DNA of 64,000 nt from Haloarcula laminariae (GTDB lineage Archaea; Halobacteriota; Halobacteria; Halobacteriales; Haloarculaceae): the NCBI RefSeq assembly GCF_025457605.1, contig NZ_JAMZFY010000003.1, positions 1 to 64,000 on the forward strand, in the 5' to 3' direction. Both the position numbers and the translations under genes were made by a program. The first letter of the stretch is position 1. Every line of letters begins with the position of its first letter. Below the pieces are notes generated by a model, which was not told the DNA's origin, searched no databases, and saw only the letters and a list, made by a program, of their open reading frames with translations. Below, in pieces: positions 7,401 through 16,248 of the stretch.

Positions 7401-8780
7401 ACGGGGCAACGGATTCCGACTCTGCTGTTCCGCACGCGTCCCCCGTGTCCCCTCGACAGTAAGCTGTTCCGAGGAAGGTACGAGTACGAAGTGCGCGAGT
7501 TCTCGGCCGCTCAGGACGAACTCCGGTCGGGTCTTTCCACGGCCAGTCGTGATCTCACGATCCAAGAGCCGCTGCAGCGCCGCTCGTGCGTTCCGTTCTT
7601 TCGTGGCTGCCCGGAAGCCGCTGTCACGTAATCGTTCGGCCGCAACTTGGTAGTACGGCCCGTCAAGCGGGTCGAATACTGGGACAAGTGATTGCATTCG
7701 CTCATCGAGATCATCGCGACCGTCACCACCGGATGGAATCCCGACTGCTCGGATGTTCGCGGTGAACGACCGTTTCGGATTTTTCGCCTCGATTGCCGCG
7801 ACACGTTTTGCAACGGCGTCGCTCAGCTGGTTTCTGTCCCGGCTCTCCGACTGATCGTCGAGTTCGAAAAGGGAGCCAATAATTTCCTGAGCGAGTGTGT
7901 CCCGTCCGTCGATGACGTCCTCCTTGCGGAGGTCGGCATCGGACTGCCAGCTCTCGCGTCGTTGGAAGACGACTTGGAACGCTACTGGTGCTGTCGCCTC
8001 CATTAGGTGGTCGACAAGCGACGCGAGCGCACCCCCTGGCTGATCGACGGCTGGGAGTTCCGCTTCGTCGTCGGCAGTAAATGGCGAGAGTGAGGTCATC
8101 CAGTCTTGCTTCCGAGTTGCCGACCCCTGCCACCGCACGCCGAGTGGGGAGACGGATTCGGTCGCTGGCCGCGCGAGTATCGTCCCCTCTGATGTTACCG
8201 TTGGTTTGGCAAGTGTCATGAGTGGCTCATCCTCGGGAATCGCATCTGGTGGAGCGAGTTCGAGGGCAGTATCGCCGATCTCGATGAAGTGGTCGAGAGA
8301 CTGGTTGCCGACTGTTCCTCCATCCGCGACTGATTCGGCGTCCCCTGGCCCCGATTGTTTGTTGTCGTCAGTGCCACGTTCGTATTGCTCGTCAGGGTCG
8401 AATTCGTACTGGAGGTCGCCTGACTCATAGTGCTCGACGAATGTCTCGCGGTCGAATTCGACAGGCTGTACGAGTCGGGATGCGATGTCGACCTCGGTAC
8501 GCTCGATGTCGAACGTCTCGGGATAGATCGACCGGAGACGTTTCTCCAGGGTATCCAGATGGTCGTCGGCACCGTAGTAGAATTCGACGGGGTCATTTTT
8601 CCCCTCGCTGAGCGCGAGGAATTCGAAGCGTAGCGGTGTGTCGCTATGTAGCGGATTGAGTTTGTCACCTAGCCCTGTCGAGTCCGTTGAGGTCAGTTTG
8701 TGGAGGCTCTCCAGTGCCTGCGGCAGACGCTCCGGATTGAGCCGTTCGGAGGTTGGCGTCACGCGAAGGTACTCACGCAT
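4470..8780 (-). CDS. VirD4/HerA-type coupling ATPase with nuclease-like and primase-type C-terminal parts
   Basis: 1436 aa from ATG 8780, which overlaps the VirB4 stop by 8 nt (ATGCGTGA). A P-loop GTTGSGKS (K511) and Walker B LLVDEA (D787, E788) define a HerA/VirD4-type motor, expected to drive DNA into the transfer channel. It is much longer than a normal coupling protein. Residues about 1065-1150 resemble a restriction-nuclease fold (PDARASHPD, then FAIEVETTT and KVLTNLRKA). The last 85 residues (FGLYNDWAEAHG, WFTRKLNTHI) resemble the winged helix at the C-terminus of D5/P4 primase-helicases. It sits directly upstream of the primase-polymerase gene. Family assignment is firm; C-terminal domain calls are inference. 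Confidence 0.8.
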   Translation of the reverse strand: MREYLRVTPTSERLNPERLPQALESLHKLTSTDSTGLGDKLNPLHSDTPLRFEFLALSEGKNDPVEFYYGADDHLDTLEKRLRSIYPETFDIERTEVDIASRLVQPVEFDRETFVEHYESGDLQYEFDPDEQYERGTDDNKQSGPGDAESVADGGTVGNQSLDHFIEIGDTALELAPPDAIPEDEPLMTLAKPTVTSEGTILARPATESVSPLGVRWQGSATRKQDWMTSLSPFTADDEAELPAVDQPGGALASLVDHLMEATAPVAFQVVFQRRESWQSDADLRKEDVIDGRDTLAQEIIGSLFELDDQSESRDRNQLSDAVAKRVAAIEAKNPKRSFTANIRAVGIPSGGDGRDDLDERMQSLVPVFDPLDGPYYQVAAERLRDSGFRAATKERNARAALQRLLDREITTGRGKTRPEFVLSGRELAHFVLVPSSEQLTVEGTRGTRAEQQSRNPLPRPHQDLMSEFRDGMAIGYALDDTGEAEDVPTHIPPGLLPTHYGRFGTTGSGKSKALINDLLSLYDNTEGPTILIIPKNDDMAQNYMRAHARRFGMTDLEENVVHFPIPDVLPGFSFFDLEPSMESGRRREDAVQRKADHYEEILKLVMGTDRYERATVAPTLIKTLIKALFDEEYGRENGLYRASTDYFAHRQLEHVVDQLWEAGPPNENIGDAPRSSDEEVTRTIRRQLQLDPNTFANVMGGVGNRLAYISQDTHLRQIFNNTENQFDFRDVLDEDTVILFDLGDLRDDAARIMTGVILTNLDAALKDRKQALSQHSDDYVVNLLVDEAASVVVSDIMNDLLEKGRGFRLSVGLSMQFPEQMEAEGGRKIYLNALNNIGSSLIGKINVDRELARAMAHEEMDPADFANRIRSLPRGEWIASLPSPTFGETGPYPFSLEPLPIPPGHPESESPLTEREEEQFTETLSSMHEHISDEHGVPAEPDTSTTSTPADGHEVLDIASDDLDVAIANVVRSLQLREGCREENGWVAVEAGDDELRRLFDDVDAEPPSYDALADIRERSRYLDTTVDIDADELRIRLTDAGEEVATPDTGGVQAAGGSAHDAALLQIEEELTALGFTVSILAQDGSEKPDARASHPDVDDRFAIEVETTTPENPTKVLTNLRKAQAAGDIPLFVVRPGNDETEWAERVDGILTPPVRTLQNGETRFYTTDSNLTFNGGATEEGGVTAVRPATDDENGTQNIWQRDGDEIVLRDASETEHIRLPSLEKLSKDRVPAIYSYDHAADEYVVYEHGEQHIYETKPAFEDDWVRVKKPFVPEADLPVPDYTRSTYGILILHDEAKSVVYEDGEKRPLSAITDGAFRPASPESAAADEPPSQTDQADEKVEKDQSPPSFEAFVDEYLVEDADEAVPKDDVFGLYNDWAEAHGIDDPLNKSWFTRKLNTHIKVDSTKKRIDGEPVPHYTGVRIRSEEDFQP

Positions 8781-10980
8781 CGTCGTCACCTCCCGTTTCG
8801 CCGCCATCAGTCTCTGTTGGCGTCCGCTCAGGTGGGCGTTGTCCGTTGTCGGTCGCTCGGCTTTCAATATCGTCCTGGAACGCTTGCACCTCCGCGTCCA
8901 CAGCATTCTCACCAGTCCCGGGGAGTGAGTCTCGCCGTTGCTCGGTTGGCTCGAAGTCGATGACCTGCTTCTCCTTGGGCATCGCTTTGACCTGGATTCC
9001 ACGCCACTCGCCGTCGACGCCGACCAGTGCCTCGGAGAAGCCAGCATCTTCGTTGCCAGGAACGGCGTCCTGGACGAACCGCATCTGTGCGTAGTTCAGC
9101 CCGAACTCGTCGGCCCACTCCTTGTCCATTCCGTCCAGCCGATGGAACTGCTTGACGGCACACTGATCGAGGATAGCTTCGCTTTCGGCGTGCTCGAAGA
9201 ACTCGTCGACGGTCTGGGTGACCAGCCGAATCGAGAGGTCGTGGTGGCGGTGGTGCCGGAACACCGTTTCGAGGAACGCCAGACTCGCAGCGTCTTGCAT
9301 GATGTAGCGCGCTTCGTCGATGTAGAACACGACCTCCTTCTCCGAAACCTTCGCCCGTTCGTACACCAACGAGATGAGTAGCTGCATCGTCAGCGCCGTG
9401 CTGCTGTCGACGCTGCCCTCCTGCTGGGCGAGGTCGAGGTAGATCACCTTCTCGTCCCGGATGTCGAAGTCGGACTCCTGGCCGAGATTGGCGTGGCGAC
9501 CGTCGTCCTCGAAGGGGCGAAGCTGATCGAGCAACCACGTTGCGTCCTCTTTGATCTTTCCGGCCTCCTCGTCGGACCGGACGACGAACTCCTCGGGGTC
9601 GTCGACCATATCTTCGAACACGTCCATCATCTCGCGGATGGTCGGACTCGAATTGCTGTGCGTCGAGATGTCGTCGGTGATCCCGTTGCGCTGGTAGGCA
9701 CGTTTGAGGGCGAGTTCGAGCGTGGTGCGCCGATCTCCCAGTGAGATACCCCGGAGGGCGAAGAAGTTCGTGAGGAAGCTCATCGCGTCGTCGAGTTTCT
9801 CGTTGAACGGACTGGCGTCCTCACCCATCGCTCGCTGGACGTGCTCGGGCGTCTCGCGGATTTCCAAGGGGTTGAGGCCGAGCGTCCCGCCAACCGTGAT
9901 TCGTTTGGCGTCGAGGGCTTCCGAGACACCAGCCCAGTTGTTCAGCGGTTCGAGGATGATGCCGATGCGATCCTTGCTCTGCTCGATGGAGCGGATGAAG
10001 TTCTGCTTCGAGCTGAACGACTTCCCCGAGCCGGTGTCGCCCACGGTGAACATCGCGTACCCGTTATCTCGGGCGAACGGGTCGATGACCACGGGGCTCT
10101 GGTTGTCCTTGTGAATCCCGAACTCGACGCCGCCCTCCTCGAGGATCGTCGCGTTGTGCGGTGAAGACAGCAACGCGCCGATGGCGCCGCCGAGCGCAAT
10201 CGACGTCCGGCCGAACTCGTTGTCGCCGATGGGCGCGGCGGACTGGAGGGCGAGATCCTGCCGGCAAATTGCGGTCTTCGGCGTGAGGTTCGACGGGTCG
10301 TCACGGAGCGCACTCTTGACCGTCTGGACGGCATCTCTGAGCTCGTCCTTCTCGTCGGCCCGCACGGTGATGAACATCCCCTGGTCGAAGACATTCGCGC
10401 CGTTCTCGACGGCCTTGTACGTCGCTGCGGCCTCGTTGGCGCGTTCTTGTAGATAGGCGCTCCGGATACTCTGTTCGAGATCAGCATCGACCTGAAGGTC
10501 GTCAGCGATGTCCTGCAGTTCGTTCCGGGCTCGCTCCTGATTTTTCGGCGTGATGTGGGCAGTGAGGTCGAATTCGACATCGGTCAGCTCGAAGAGGTCG
10601 CTCAGATACCCGTCGTTGGGATAGTCGGCATAGTTAGCGATATACAGCGTCGTCGTCCACTGCTCCCCGACTCGTGCGGCTCGCGTTTCCCACTCGATAG
10701 CTCCGGGCGCGGTGACCGTTTTGTGCGACTCGGAGATATCGTCGAGGAGTTGGCGTTCGGCCTCACCTTCTTTGAGTGTCTCCTCGTCGAGGACGTCCAC
10801 GAAGTCCACGTCTGGTTCATCATCCGCGGTGAAGCGGTCCCAGAGGTACTTACTGCCGACGCCAAGGCCGAGACCCACTGCAAGGGCAAGTACTGCACTC
10901 TCTGCTGGCGTCAGATTCTGGAGCCACCCGGCGACGGAGCCAAGCGCACCACCACTGGTCTGGAGGATCACGTTACGCAT
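8773..10980 (-). CDS. VirB4-like conjugation ATPase
   Basis: 735 aa from ATG 10980, overlapping the upstream stop by 8 nt (ATGCGTAA). An N-terminal hydrophobic segment near residues 23-45 (ESAVLALAVGLGLGVG) is followed by an alpha/beta region, then Walker A GDTGSGKS (K320) and Walker B FYIDEARY (D555, E556). NPLEIRETPE after the P-loop domain and the RLVTQTVDEFF segment fit VirB4/TraU-type motors. It should power assembly or substrate transfer at the inner face of the membrane. The partner upstream appears to carry the region found at the N-terminus of longer VirB4 proteins. Confidence 0.82.
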   Translation of the reverse strand: MRNVILQTSGGALGSVAGWLQNLTPAESAVLALAVGLGLGVGSKYLWDRFTADDEPDVDFVDVLDEETLKEGEAERQLLDDISESHKTVTAPGAIEWETRAARVGEQWTTTLYIANYADYPNDGYLSDLFELTDVEFDLTAHITPKNQERARNELQDIADDLQVDADLEQSIRSAYLQERANEAAATYKAVENGANVFDQGMFITVRADEKDELRDAVQTVKSALRDDPSNLTPKTAICRQDLALQSAAPIGDNEFGRTSIALGGAIGALLSSPHNATILEEGGVEFGIHKDNQSPVVIDPFARDNGYAMFTVGDTGSGKSFSSKQNFIRSIEQSKDRIGIILEPLNNWAGVSEALDAKRITVGGTLGLNPLEIRETPEHVQRAMGEDASPFNEKLDDAMSFLTNFFALRGISLGDRRTTLELALKRAYQRNGITDDISTHSNSSPTIREMMDVFEDMVDDPEEFVVRSDEEAGKIKEDATWLLDQLRPFEDDGRHANLGQESDFDIRDEKVIYLDLAQQEGSVDSSTALTMQLLISLVYERAKVSEKEVVFYIDEARYIMQDAASLAFLETVFRHHRHHDLSIRLVTQTVDEFFEHAESEAILDQCAVKQFHRLDGMDKEWADEFGLNYAQMRFVQDAVPGNEDAGFSEALVGVDGEWRGIQVKAMPKEKQVIDFEPTEQRRDSLPGTGENAVDAEVQAFQDDIESRATDNGQRPPERTPTETDGGETGGDDDA

Positions 10981-12094
10981 CGTGTGGGTCCTCCCGGCGC
11001 GAGTGGCCGATGATCGATTGGTCGCGAACGACACGTTCTGCCTCGTCGTAGTCGTGTTCGCGGCCGTTCCAGAAGTCCATATTCAGGACGAACAGCTCGA
11101 CCGTGCTGAGGCGGCGTGCGGACCACCCCGACGCTTGCTGGATGAACTCGGATCGCACGTCGTTCACGCGACTGTCGAGCTTCTCGAACATCTGCGCACG
11201 ACGTTCGACGTCGGTGAGGTCCTCGCGGCGGGTGACGAACGGGTTGAACAGGAAGCCGATGACCGGGAACTGGGTCAGCTTCTCTGCGGGGGTGCCCTCA
11301 TCGCGGAAACGGTCGTACACTTCTATCGGGCTGACTTCAACGCCGATGTAGTACCGGACCTGCTGAATGCCCCGGTCACGCATCTCCTTCGGCCGTGTTT
11401 CCCGATATTCTTCGAGGAGTTCCCGGAAGATCGGGTTCTCCGTAACGTCTTCGTCAGTGAGTCGATCCTCGATGGTCTCGGTGATCTGCTCGACCGGGAA
11501 GGAACGGGTTGTGGCGTGGAGTTTGAGCTTCGAGTCCAGCTCTTTGTTGGCGAACTCTTCCCCGGCGTCTTGCAGCTGTGCCCAGTCGTCGGACATCGCG
11601 AAATCCATGTTGGCCGGATCGATCTCGATGAATGCCTCCATCGAGCCGTCTTCACGCTGGATCGCGCCAGCGCCCGGCCACGCCCGCTTGATGTTTGTGA
11701 GGTCCTGCGTTCGCTCGTCCGGCTTGAACGGCGTGTAGTTCGCGAGTCCGCCTTCGTTCCGCTCTGACTCGTTGGTACTCGTGTCGGCGTCGGCGGGCGC
11801 ACTGAACGTGACCTGAGGGCGTTTGAGGTACCGATAGACGTCTTTCGTCCACGTCCAGGCGTTCAGGTGGGTTGGTGAGACGTAGATGACGGCAACGCCA
11901 AAGCCAAGCCCGCCAGCAACGAACGGGAGGGCAAGCGACTCGATCCCGGTGAGGCCAGCGATAAACAGCCCAATAATGGGGAAGGCGATGAGCATGCCGA
12001 CGTCCCCTTCCTCGATATTGAGATACGGGATGCGACTCTCCTCGCCGAACTGATCCATGATGCGCCGTGCGGCCGCGTCTTGATCTGCTGACAT
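10973..12094 (-). CDS. Membrane protein, VirB3/PrgI-like plus VirB4 N-terminal-like domain
   Basis: 373 aa. Two membrane segments near the N-terminus (about residues 33-75: GMLIAFPIIGLFIAGL, FVAGGLGFGVAVIYV) precede a long soluble part. That order fits VirB3/PrgI-type subunits. The soluble part (EAFIEIDPANMDF, HATTRSFPVEQI) resembles the N-terminal domain that in many systems is fused to the VirB4 motor. The gene overlaps the VirB4 start by 8 nt. I infer that VirB4 is split here into a membrane half and a motor half. Confidence 0.65.
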   Translation of the reverse strand: MSADQDAAARRIMDQFGEESRIPYLNIEEGDVGMLIAFPIIGLFIAGLTGIESLALPFVAGGLGFGVAVIYVSPTHLNAWTWTKDVYRYLKRPQVTFSAPADADTSTNESERNEGGLANYTPFKPDERTQDLTNIKRAWPGAGAIQREDGSMEAFIEIDPANMDFAMSDDWAQLQDAGEEFANKELDSKLKLHATTRSFPVEQITETIEDRLTDEDVTENPIFRELLEEYRETRPKEMRDRGIQQVRYYIGVEVSPIEVYDRFRDEGTPAEKLTQFPVIGFLFNPFVTRREDLTDVERRAQMFEKLDSRVNDVRSEFIQQASGWSARRLSTVELFVLNMDFWNGREHDYDEAERVVRDQSIIGHSRREDPHDA

Positions 12095-12096
12095 TG

Positions 12097-13212
12097 TTAG
12101 TGGATTCCTCGATCAAACTCCATCCCACGGTCGTCACTCGCCGATTCCGCTGTCGCTCCACCAGGGTCATTCTCTGTTCGACGGTACGATGGCGTCCCGC
12201 CATCGTCTCCTCCATGTCCACCGCGGGCAGCTGCTTTTTGCGCGACGGCGTGGCCAGCGGCGGCTTTCGGCCCCCACCGAGCGGCGGTCGTCGCGACGCC
12301 GGCGCCACCGACGTAGGCTCCAGCGGCGACACCGCCGACGAGTGCCGCGCCTTTTGTCGCACCGCCGACGACTTTGGCCGTCAACGGCGTCGCGTATTTG
12401 AACGTCTTCCACGTAATGTAGAGGGCGACCAGCGGGAGGGACGCCGCAACGAGATATTTGAGGAACGCTGTTCCTGGTGTGAGCGTCCCACCGCCGTAGA
12501 TCAAGTCGTACCCCTTGAGGACCATCGCTGCGGGGAGCGGGAGGACAGCCAACGGGACAAACCGTTTGCAGAACCCCATCGCGATATCGGATACGACCGG
12601 AATGTTTCCGTAGGCCAGTGCAAATGCAATCGGCATTCCGTACAGGTAGACATACAGCAGAATCATCCGGATGTAGAACAGCGCCTCCAGCGCCCACATA
12701 GAGATTCCACCAATCACGGCGAACAATAGCCCCAGTCCGGGGTTTGTGATAGATACTTCCAAGAATCCAAGCATCGCTTCCGTAACCGAGGAAAGCTCCG
12801 GCATCAGGGCGATAGTGAATCCGTCGACGAGGTAGAGAGCGAGAGTCCCAATCCAGTACCATGTAATAATCAGAAAGGCTCCGACCCAGGCTGTCTTCTT
12901 CGTTTTTCGGGCATCGTAGGCACTTCCGATATTGAAGATTCGAACCGTGTGACGCCCTTGGACGCTCATCACGAGGAGCAAAAGGGCGACCAACATGATT
13001 TCGCCGCCGATGAGAGCATCGTGAATCGCTGGCCAGGGTGCGTTGGTCGGTTCACCGAAGACAAAGGCCCCGTTAGTCTCTGGAGTGGGTGTCCCGAACA
13101 TTTCCTCAGTTAGAGTCTCATACCCTGATCTGAGACCGTCCATGAACAGCCCGATGAACCACTCAACGACGCCCTTTATCCCCTCAAGGACGACATCAAT
13201 GAGATCGACCAT
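12097..13212 (-). CDS. VirB6/TrbL-like polytopic membrane protein
   Basis: 371 aa with about six to seven membrane segments between residues 65 and 290, including a long loop and a segment rich in Leu and Tyr (MILLYVYLYGMPIAFALAYG). The last 80 residues are Gly/Ala-rich and end in a charged, disordered tail. Topology and operon position match VirB6/TrbL channel subunits. The stop is 2 bp from the start of the next gene. Assignment rests on topology and context, not on a sharp motif. Confidence 0.65.
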   Translation of the reverse strand: MVDLIDVVLEGIKGVVEWFIGLFMDGLRSGYETLTEEMFGTPTPETNGAFVFGEPTNAPWPAIHDALIGGEIMLVALLLLVMSVQGRHTVRIFNIGSAYDARKTKKTAWVGAFLIITWYWIGTLALYLVDGFTIALMPELSSVTEAMLGFLEVSITNPGLGLLFAVIGGISMWALEALFYIRMILLYVYLYGMPIAFALAYGNIPVVSDIAMGFCKRFVPLAVLPLPAAMVLKGYDLIYGGGTLTPGTAFLKYLVAASLPLVALYITWKTFKYATPLTAKVVGGATKGAALVGGVAAGAYVGGAGVATTAARWGPKAAAGHAVAQKAAARGGHGGDDGGTPSYRRTENDPGGATAESASDDRGMEFDRGIH

Positions 13213-13214
13213 CG

Positions 13215-14051
13215 TTATGCCTCAGGGATCGTGACCTCACAATCAGTCATATCGTCGGAGCCAGTGTACTGAACGTTGTAGGTGTTTGAGACCTGATTTC
13301 CACTTACTCGTGTCTCAACGATAACAGTAAACTGGCCACTATTCCCGTCTGGGGAACATCCCATCCCGTCCTCAGTTTCTGTGCCAAACGGGAACGAACT
13401 ACTGAACAGGTCGGTCGTCTCTCCGGGGCCGATTACAACTTGTTCAGTTTCGTATATACCACTGCCTCTCGGATTCTCAATTGGATTGGGTACATCTCCA
13501 GAGAATCGTAGTTCGACGGCAGCATCTGGACCGCTACCTGTATTTTCTACGGTGACAAACGCCTCCCCATTTTTCTTTCTATCTGTCTCAGTGTCGCCAT
13601 AGACCTCATCCCACGGTTTGTCGGGGTTATTACGGTAGAGACCAACGTCGCGAATCTGAACCTCTGGCCGAATCTCCGCGGAGATTTCCGTGACTGTCTC
13701 CTCCCCTTTCAGTGCGATCACTTGGTATTCACCGGGCGCATATGCGGTGCCGATCTCGAATGAGACCTGCTGAGCACCTGCGGCTACGTCACGCTTCCCG
13801 AATAACTCGCCGTTCGGTTGGATGAGGTTGACTTGGTCGACGTCGGCCTCTTCGGAGAGTTCGACGACGAGTGTGGTTCCCTCGACAGCGACACGCGTGA
13901 GTGGGCCGTTGCCATCTGGAGAGGTCGTTCCGTCACCAGGCGGCCCAGAACCGCCATTGTCGTTCAGACAGCCCGCGACGCTCACGAGGGCAGCACCTGC
14001 GACTGTTCGGAGGGCGGTTCGCCGACTGATGTGTGGGTGGTTTCTAGTCAT
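13215..14051 (-). CDS. Tat-exported lipoprotein of the transfer operon
   Basis: 278 aa. The N-terminus has a twin-arginine motif (SRRTALR) and a haloarchaeal lipobox (VSVAGC), so the mature protein is probably lipid-anchored on the outer face of the membrane. A Gly/Ser/Pro-rich linker leads to a beta-rich region with VTVENTGSGPDAAVELRFSG, typical of CARDB/Ig-like sandwiches. It lies 3 bp from both neighbours, within the operon. It may help mating contacts or stabilise the surface apparatus; no specific family recognised. Confidence 0.7.
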   Translation of the reverse strand: MTRNHPHISRRTALRTVAGAALVSVAGCLNDNGGSGPPGDGTTSPDGNGPLTRVAVEGTTLVVELSEEADVDQVNLIQPNGELFGKRDVAAGAQQVSFEIGTAYAPGEYQVIALKGEETVTEISAEIRPEVQIRDVGLYRNNPDKPWDEVYGDTETDRKKNGEAFVTVENTGSGPDAAVELRFSGDVPNPIENPRGSGIYETEQVVIGPGETTDLFSSSFPFGTETEDGMGCSPDGNSGQFTVIVETRVSGNQVSNTYNVQYTGSDDMTDCEVTIPEA

Positions 14052-14054
14052 GGA

Positions 14055-15791
14055 CTATGGGTTCCGTTGGAAGATGTCTTCTGGACCGAGCATTCGGAGG
14101 AGCCGCTTGCCTGCGTAGAACATCACAAGAAACGGGATGAGCTGCCAGCCGACCTCGAAAATGAAGGCGAACCAACCGTCGATGGTGCCGAGCGGGTGCC
14201 AGCGAACAGTTGCCGTCGCACTCACATACGCGGGGTTGTGCCCGAGCCACGAACCTGGGTGGTACCGAGCCGTGTAGATGCCCGGTTCGTCGATCGTCAC
14301 AACCGCCACCCCGGAGGCGTTGGTCTCGACGCGTTGCTCTGCGACGGTGATGTACCCGTTGCGAGTGTTCCCACCGATTGGATATCGTCGGTCGGGATCG
14401 CTGAGCATGATTGGTGCGCCAGTCTCGTTGTCTCGGAGTTCGATGCGGAGTGTGGCCTGGCTTTCGTTCTGCTGGAGCACCTCAACGGTCAGATTACTGC
14501 GCCGGAGCTGCCGCTCTGAGCCAGCGTCAGGTGCCACAATCGAGGCGTTCACACCCCGCACGATCCCCGCTACCTGGAGCGCGTTGCGGTCGACGTTCTC
14601 CGCGCGAACCGCAACACCGTACGTCGTTGTGTACGACTGGTTGACGATGTCGATGTTGATGTTCTCACCGAGCGTTCCGTCCGGAGACGGTCGGTTAGTG
14701 CCCCATGTATCGATGATCTCTGGGCCATCGCGAACTGGTTCAGCACGCGGGCCGATTCGCGACGGATACGCGTGAACATAGACCGGAATCGCGTCAGACT
14801 TGACGGTGGCGCTGTCGGTCCGGTTCGACCTGACGAGTGTATCCCAGTTGGTGTTCCGAGCGGTGTAGAACCGCCAGACGCCACGCACTCGTGCGCTTCC
14901 ATTCTCCGTCAGCGTGTACCCTTGCCACGGTCTGGACTGGAAGATAGCCACACCAGCGTCACCATTGGGATACTCGGCGTAGTAGGGGTACGCCGAGAGG
15001 TCGTAGATCTCGACGGCAATCGAGTCCGAGACGTTGAGCGACTCGGTACGATACGTGACCTCGACATCGGTCTCGTCGCCTCGGTCGATTCGCGTGGTCT
15101 TCTTCAACCGGACGCTGATCTCGGCTTCAAGCGTGAGATTTGCACTCCAGTCATCCTCGATCTGGTAGTCGAGGGCCGGCGTGTGCGAGCCATCACGTTC
15201 GACGATGGTTTCACCGTCCTTCTTCAATCGAACCTCCTCGACCTCGTTGCTCGCGAGCGACCACTCGATCGTCGTGTTCCCTGAAGAGCTTCCGTTCGGG
15301 ACGCGAACACGATAGTCAACGAACCCCCGAATCGTGCCGTTCGGTGCGATATAGAGCGGTGTTTCACCCGACTCCAAGTGACCTCGCGTCGACGGCTGCA
15401 CAGCGAACACCGTGGCGTGGGCGTCCTCGATGAAAACCCCGTCTTCGAGCGACGCGTGGCGCGGATGCACGGACGTATCCGACCCACCGGGTTCGAGATC
15501 AGCGAAATCGTTTCGCGTCCACGTTGCAGCTGTCGCCGGCGGGCGCTTGAACGTGATGTCCGTCCCGTTTGCGAGTTGGTGCATCGCGGTCCGGCTCTCG
15601 CCGTATCGCTGCTGGTACTCCTCCTGGCTGATGTAGCTGTCCGCGTCGCGAGACCACAGCGTGGCTGATTCATTCTCTGTGAGCCCATTTCCCTCCGTGC
15701 CTGGCCGTGGCGGGCTTGCAGTGACGAGACCCGTGACTAAGCTCGTCACGAACAGGGCGGCCATTAGCACGGAGAGCTCTCGTTGTGTCAT
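14055..15791 (-). CDS. Large exported protein with C-terminal membrane anchor
   Basis: 578 aa. A Sec-type signal peptide (LSVLMAALFVTSLVTGLV) is followed by about 500 residues of beta-rich, Asn/Ser/Thr-rich sequence with many N-glycosylation sequons, then a membrane segment near residues 550-570 (WQLIPFLVMFYAGKRLLRML). This predicts a surface protein anchored at its C-terminus. Proteins of this layout accompany VirB6/VirB4 genes on haloarchaeal conjugative elements as I recall them. An adhesion or pilus-base role is plausible but not shown. Confidence 0.65.
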   Translation of the reverse strand: MTQRELSVLMAALFVTSLVTGLVTASPPRPGTEGNGLTENESATLWSRDADSYISQEEYQQRYGESRTAMHQLANGTDITFKRPPATAATWTRNDFADLEPGGSDTSVHPRHASLEDGVFIEDAHATVFAVQPSTRGHLESGETPLYIAPNGTIRGFVDYRVRVPNGSSSGNTTIEWSLASNEVEEVRLKKDGETIVERDGSHTPALDYQIEDDWSANLTLEAEISVRLKKTTRIDRGDETDVEVTYRTESLNVSDSIAVEIYDLSAYPYYAEYPNGDAGVAIFQSRPWQGYTLTENGSARVRGVWRFYTARNTNWDTLVRSNRTDSATVKSDAIPVYVHAYPSRIGPRAEPVRDGPEIIDTWGTNRPSPDGTLGENINIDIVNQSYTTTYGVAVRAENVDRNALQVAGIVRGVNASIVAPDAGSERQLRRSNLTVEVLQQNESQATLRIELRDNETGAPIMLSDPDRRYPIGGNTRNGYITVAEQRVETNASGVAVVTIDEPGIYTARYHPGSWLGHNPAYVSATATVRWHPLGTIDGWFAFIFEVGWQLIPFLVMFYAGKRLLRMLGPEDIFQRNP

Positions 15792-15819
15792 GGGGGCTCG
15801 CGACGGGGGTGGTAGTCGC

Positions 15820-16242
15820 CTACCAGGGGGCGAGGTCGACGCACTGCGCCAACGGGAGGTTCATCATCGACCCAGCGACGGTGTAGAGTGGCCCGAGGGC
15901 GACGAGGACGACCGCGGACTTCATCGCCGACCGTTTGTGGCGCTTGAGTCCCTTCTTCTGGTCGGGCGTGATCGTGAACATCTCGATAAGGGAGTCGGCC
16001 TGCCACACGACTGCGAGGCCGACAATGCCCAGCGCCGTGGTAAGCTGGAAGAAGCCCTCGATCATGCTGGGAAGGTTGTCCGCACTACAGACGGCATTCG
16101 TCTGTGCGGCGGCGGGTTCCACAGCGAACAGGCTCAGGACGACGACGATGAACATAGCTTGCCTGGGAAGCCTACTTGCCGCCGTGGACTGGCTGTCGGC
16201 GCGATTCGGGGCCGTCTCGGAGGGCGTATTGTCCTGTGACAT
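15820..16242 (-). CDS. VirB2/TrbC-like pilin candidate
   Basis: 140 aa. A charged start leads to a hydrophobic signal-like segment ending in an Ala-rich cleavage site (AVEPAAAQT). Two further membrane segments follow (about 70-90 and 108-128), separated by a short basic cytoplasmic loop (TPDQKKGLKRHKRSAMK). Small size, signal peptide, two hydrophobic helices and a basic loop are the signature of VirB2/TrbC pilins. Two Cys near the mature ends (C52, C134) could form a disulfide. Operon position supports the call. Confidence 0.65.
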   Translation of the reverse strand: MSQDNTPSETAPNRADSQSTAASRLPRQAMFIVVVLSLFAVEPAAAQTNAVCSADNLPSMIEGFFQLTTALGIVGLAVVWQADSLIEMFTITPDQKKGLKRHKRSAMKSAVVLVALGPLYTVAGSMMNLPLAQCVDLAPW

Positions 16243-16248
16243 AGCGGG

